From: Rhododendron vialii
Lineage: Eukaryota > Streptophyta > Magnoliopsida > Ericales > Ericaceae
Assembly: GCF_030253575.1 (NCBI RefSeq)
Contig: NC_080569.1
Span: 1,632,001 to 1,696,000 of the forward strand
Direction of reading: 5' to 3'
DNA length: 64,000 nucleotides
Under the pieces are notes generated by a model. The model made no database searches and had not been told where the DNA came from. It saw only the letters and a list, made by a program, of their open reading frames with translations. The stretch's first letter is position 1. Every line of letters starts with the position of its first letter. The position numbers and the translations under genes were made by a program. Shown one piece after another: positions 62,689-64,000 of this stretch.

Positions 62689-64000
62689 CATACTCACCCA
62701 CTCACCACCACCATCACCCCACACACACACACTTTGTCAAAAAGCAATGCCTTGTTGAGAATTTGGAGCTGCCAAGTATTGAGCTTGCGTCTAGGAGAAC
62801 ATAGAAACATAACCAAATTAACCATTGCCAAGTATTAAACTTGCGTCTAGGAGAACACAGAAACATAACCGAATCAGAACAAGCTTTTTGTTCAATGTGG
62901 ACTAAAAATTTATATATAAACAAACTAGCCATTATTTAATAAAACCATAGGGCCCCACCTAACGATTTGGCTTAGGGCCCTCAAATACATTGGGTCGGCT
63001 TGCTACCACACATTCTTATAAAGTCCATAAACTTAGTTTAAGGGCCACGAAAAGGTATGGTGGAGAAGGGTGTTGGGGACCACCCAATAATTTTTCCTTA
63101 TTCAAGTCACGTCTACCCACTTACAAAGTACTGGAGAGGCAGAGGGAGCTAGTGAGGTCTCAAAGAGGTCAATGGCACCTCAAGTATTAGTGGATCAAGT
63201 TAATTGTCAACCTAGCTAGATCAAGAATGACTTGGAAATAAAACTGGGACGAGATCTTTCACATCTTTGACTTGGAAATGGATACGTAGAAAGAATCCTC
63301 CTCATACTCTTCACTCAGGGACAAATGTATTCAGTATTTTAGTGGAGTAACATGCATATAACATTTGCAGGAACCCCGCCACACCTATGTCATACCAAAG
63401 CTTAACTTGATAGATTTATCGTGCAATTTTATACCGGCTAGGGTTTAAAGATTAATTCTCGGCACAAAATACGAATGTATAGAAATTTTACAGCCTACTG
63501 AGCTAAGACATTTTAAGCTAGAAAAACAGATGACCCGAATTTGAAAAAATATTGAACAATAAATAGTCAAAGGAATAGCTAATGACTATCAATAAGGCAA
63601 GAAGAATAAAAAAAAAAAAAAAAGAAGCACTATTTTCTGTGTGTTAAAGCGCCTTGAAAAGTGTTAAAAATGCACCCAATAATGTATTTTTTGTTGTTGT
63701 TGTATACTTCCTCCCAGAGACGTAGCTACATTTGGGCATATGGGGGTCACGGCCCCCGCATTGTTTCGGGATTTTTTTTATAAAAAAATTTAAATTTTAA
63801 TAGTAGTTATTTTTTATTTGTTAAGAATTATATTTTGCATTGGGTGTTATTTAGACATTTAAATGCTTAAGAATGTGTTCGTTTTGGGTTCCAAAACGAA
63901 ATTTTCTCTCTGCTCTTAGTCTCACGTAAGTTTTTTCTTCAATTATTAATCTTGTTTCTCTTCCTATCTCTCTCTCCATTGATTATTCAAAAAATCTCCC
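62316..64000. other. Probable intron or 5' flank of CASP-like gene
   Basis: No upstream exon with a first TM helix could be recognised on the minus strand. A duplicated phrase CCAAGTATTRARCTTGCGTC followed by AGGAGAACA occurs at about 62774 and 62829. An A run at 63608-63622 and a dispersed repeat copy at 63630-63700 follow. GGGGGTCACGGCCCCCGC near 63743 is a small hairpin often seen in transposon ends. Confidence 0.5.
62628..62729. repeat. Compound CA / poly(C) / poly(A) low-complexity tract
   Basis: (CA)n, a C run at 62641-62652, an A run of about 19 and again (CA)n and CCA repeats. Translations through it are artefacts. Confidence 0.9.

Noticed and set aside
62505-62838. Pro/His/Thr-rich frames
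   Set aside because: They translate the CA, C and A tracts.

Overview
The window is nuclear DNA of a flowering plant, almost certainly a eudicot. All multi-exon genes use GT-AG introns (one donor is weak). The proteins are plant-specific types: a plastid release factor, CC-type glutaredoxins, an NPH3/BTB protein, a group II B-box/CCT factor and a CASP-like protein. The spacers are AT-rich and full of MITEs, SINE-like copies and GA/CT microsatellites. The repeat style reminds me of Ericales such as Rhododendron, but this is only an impression. No CRISPR array, operon or LTR retroelement was recognised.

Layout. 2065-7726 (-): plastid peptide chain release factor 1 (APG3 type), 15 exons, 445 aa. 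12956-17474 (+): five-finger CCCH protein, 7 exons, 465 aa. 17.5-27.2 kb: repeat-rich spacer with three kinds of TIR element, two SINE-like copies and two elements with clear ends (Stowaway and hAT). 27195-30776 (+): BTB-NPH3 protein, 4 exons, 634 aa. 31.2-31.7 kb (-): LINE reverse transcriptase remnant. 32494-33870 (-): OTU deubiquitinase, 327 aa. 36.6 kb: U6 snRNA pseudogene. 37045-37353 and 43111-43416 (+): two CC-type glutaredoxins. 44.0 kb: degenerate plastid trnV-GAC fragment. 46775-53222 (+): CHY/RING E3 ligase, 12 exons, 269 aa, with two decayed copies of exon 8 in intron 7. 55942-60383 (+): two-B-box/CCT protein, 4 exons, 399 aa, with a tandem duplication of its exon 1 end and intron 1. 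61967-62315 (-): 3' exon of a CASP-like membrane protein whose 5' part was not found.

The genes do not form a single pathway. Their order is informative: from memory, the same set is split in Arabidopsis between At2g4785x-4789x (CCCH, SETH6-type NPH3, glutaredoxins, COL13) and At3g6291x-6297x (APG3, glutaredoxins, OTU5, CHY/RING), two blocks of the last genome duplication. This window looks like the unsplit order. Exon coordinates were worked out by hand from splice sites, frame and family conservation; no search was run.
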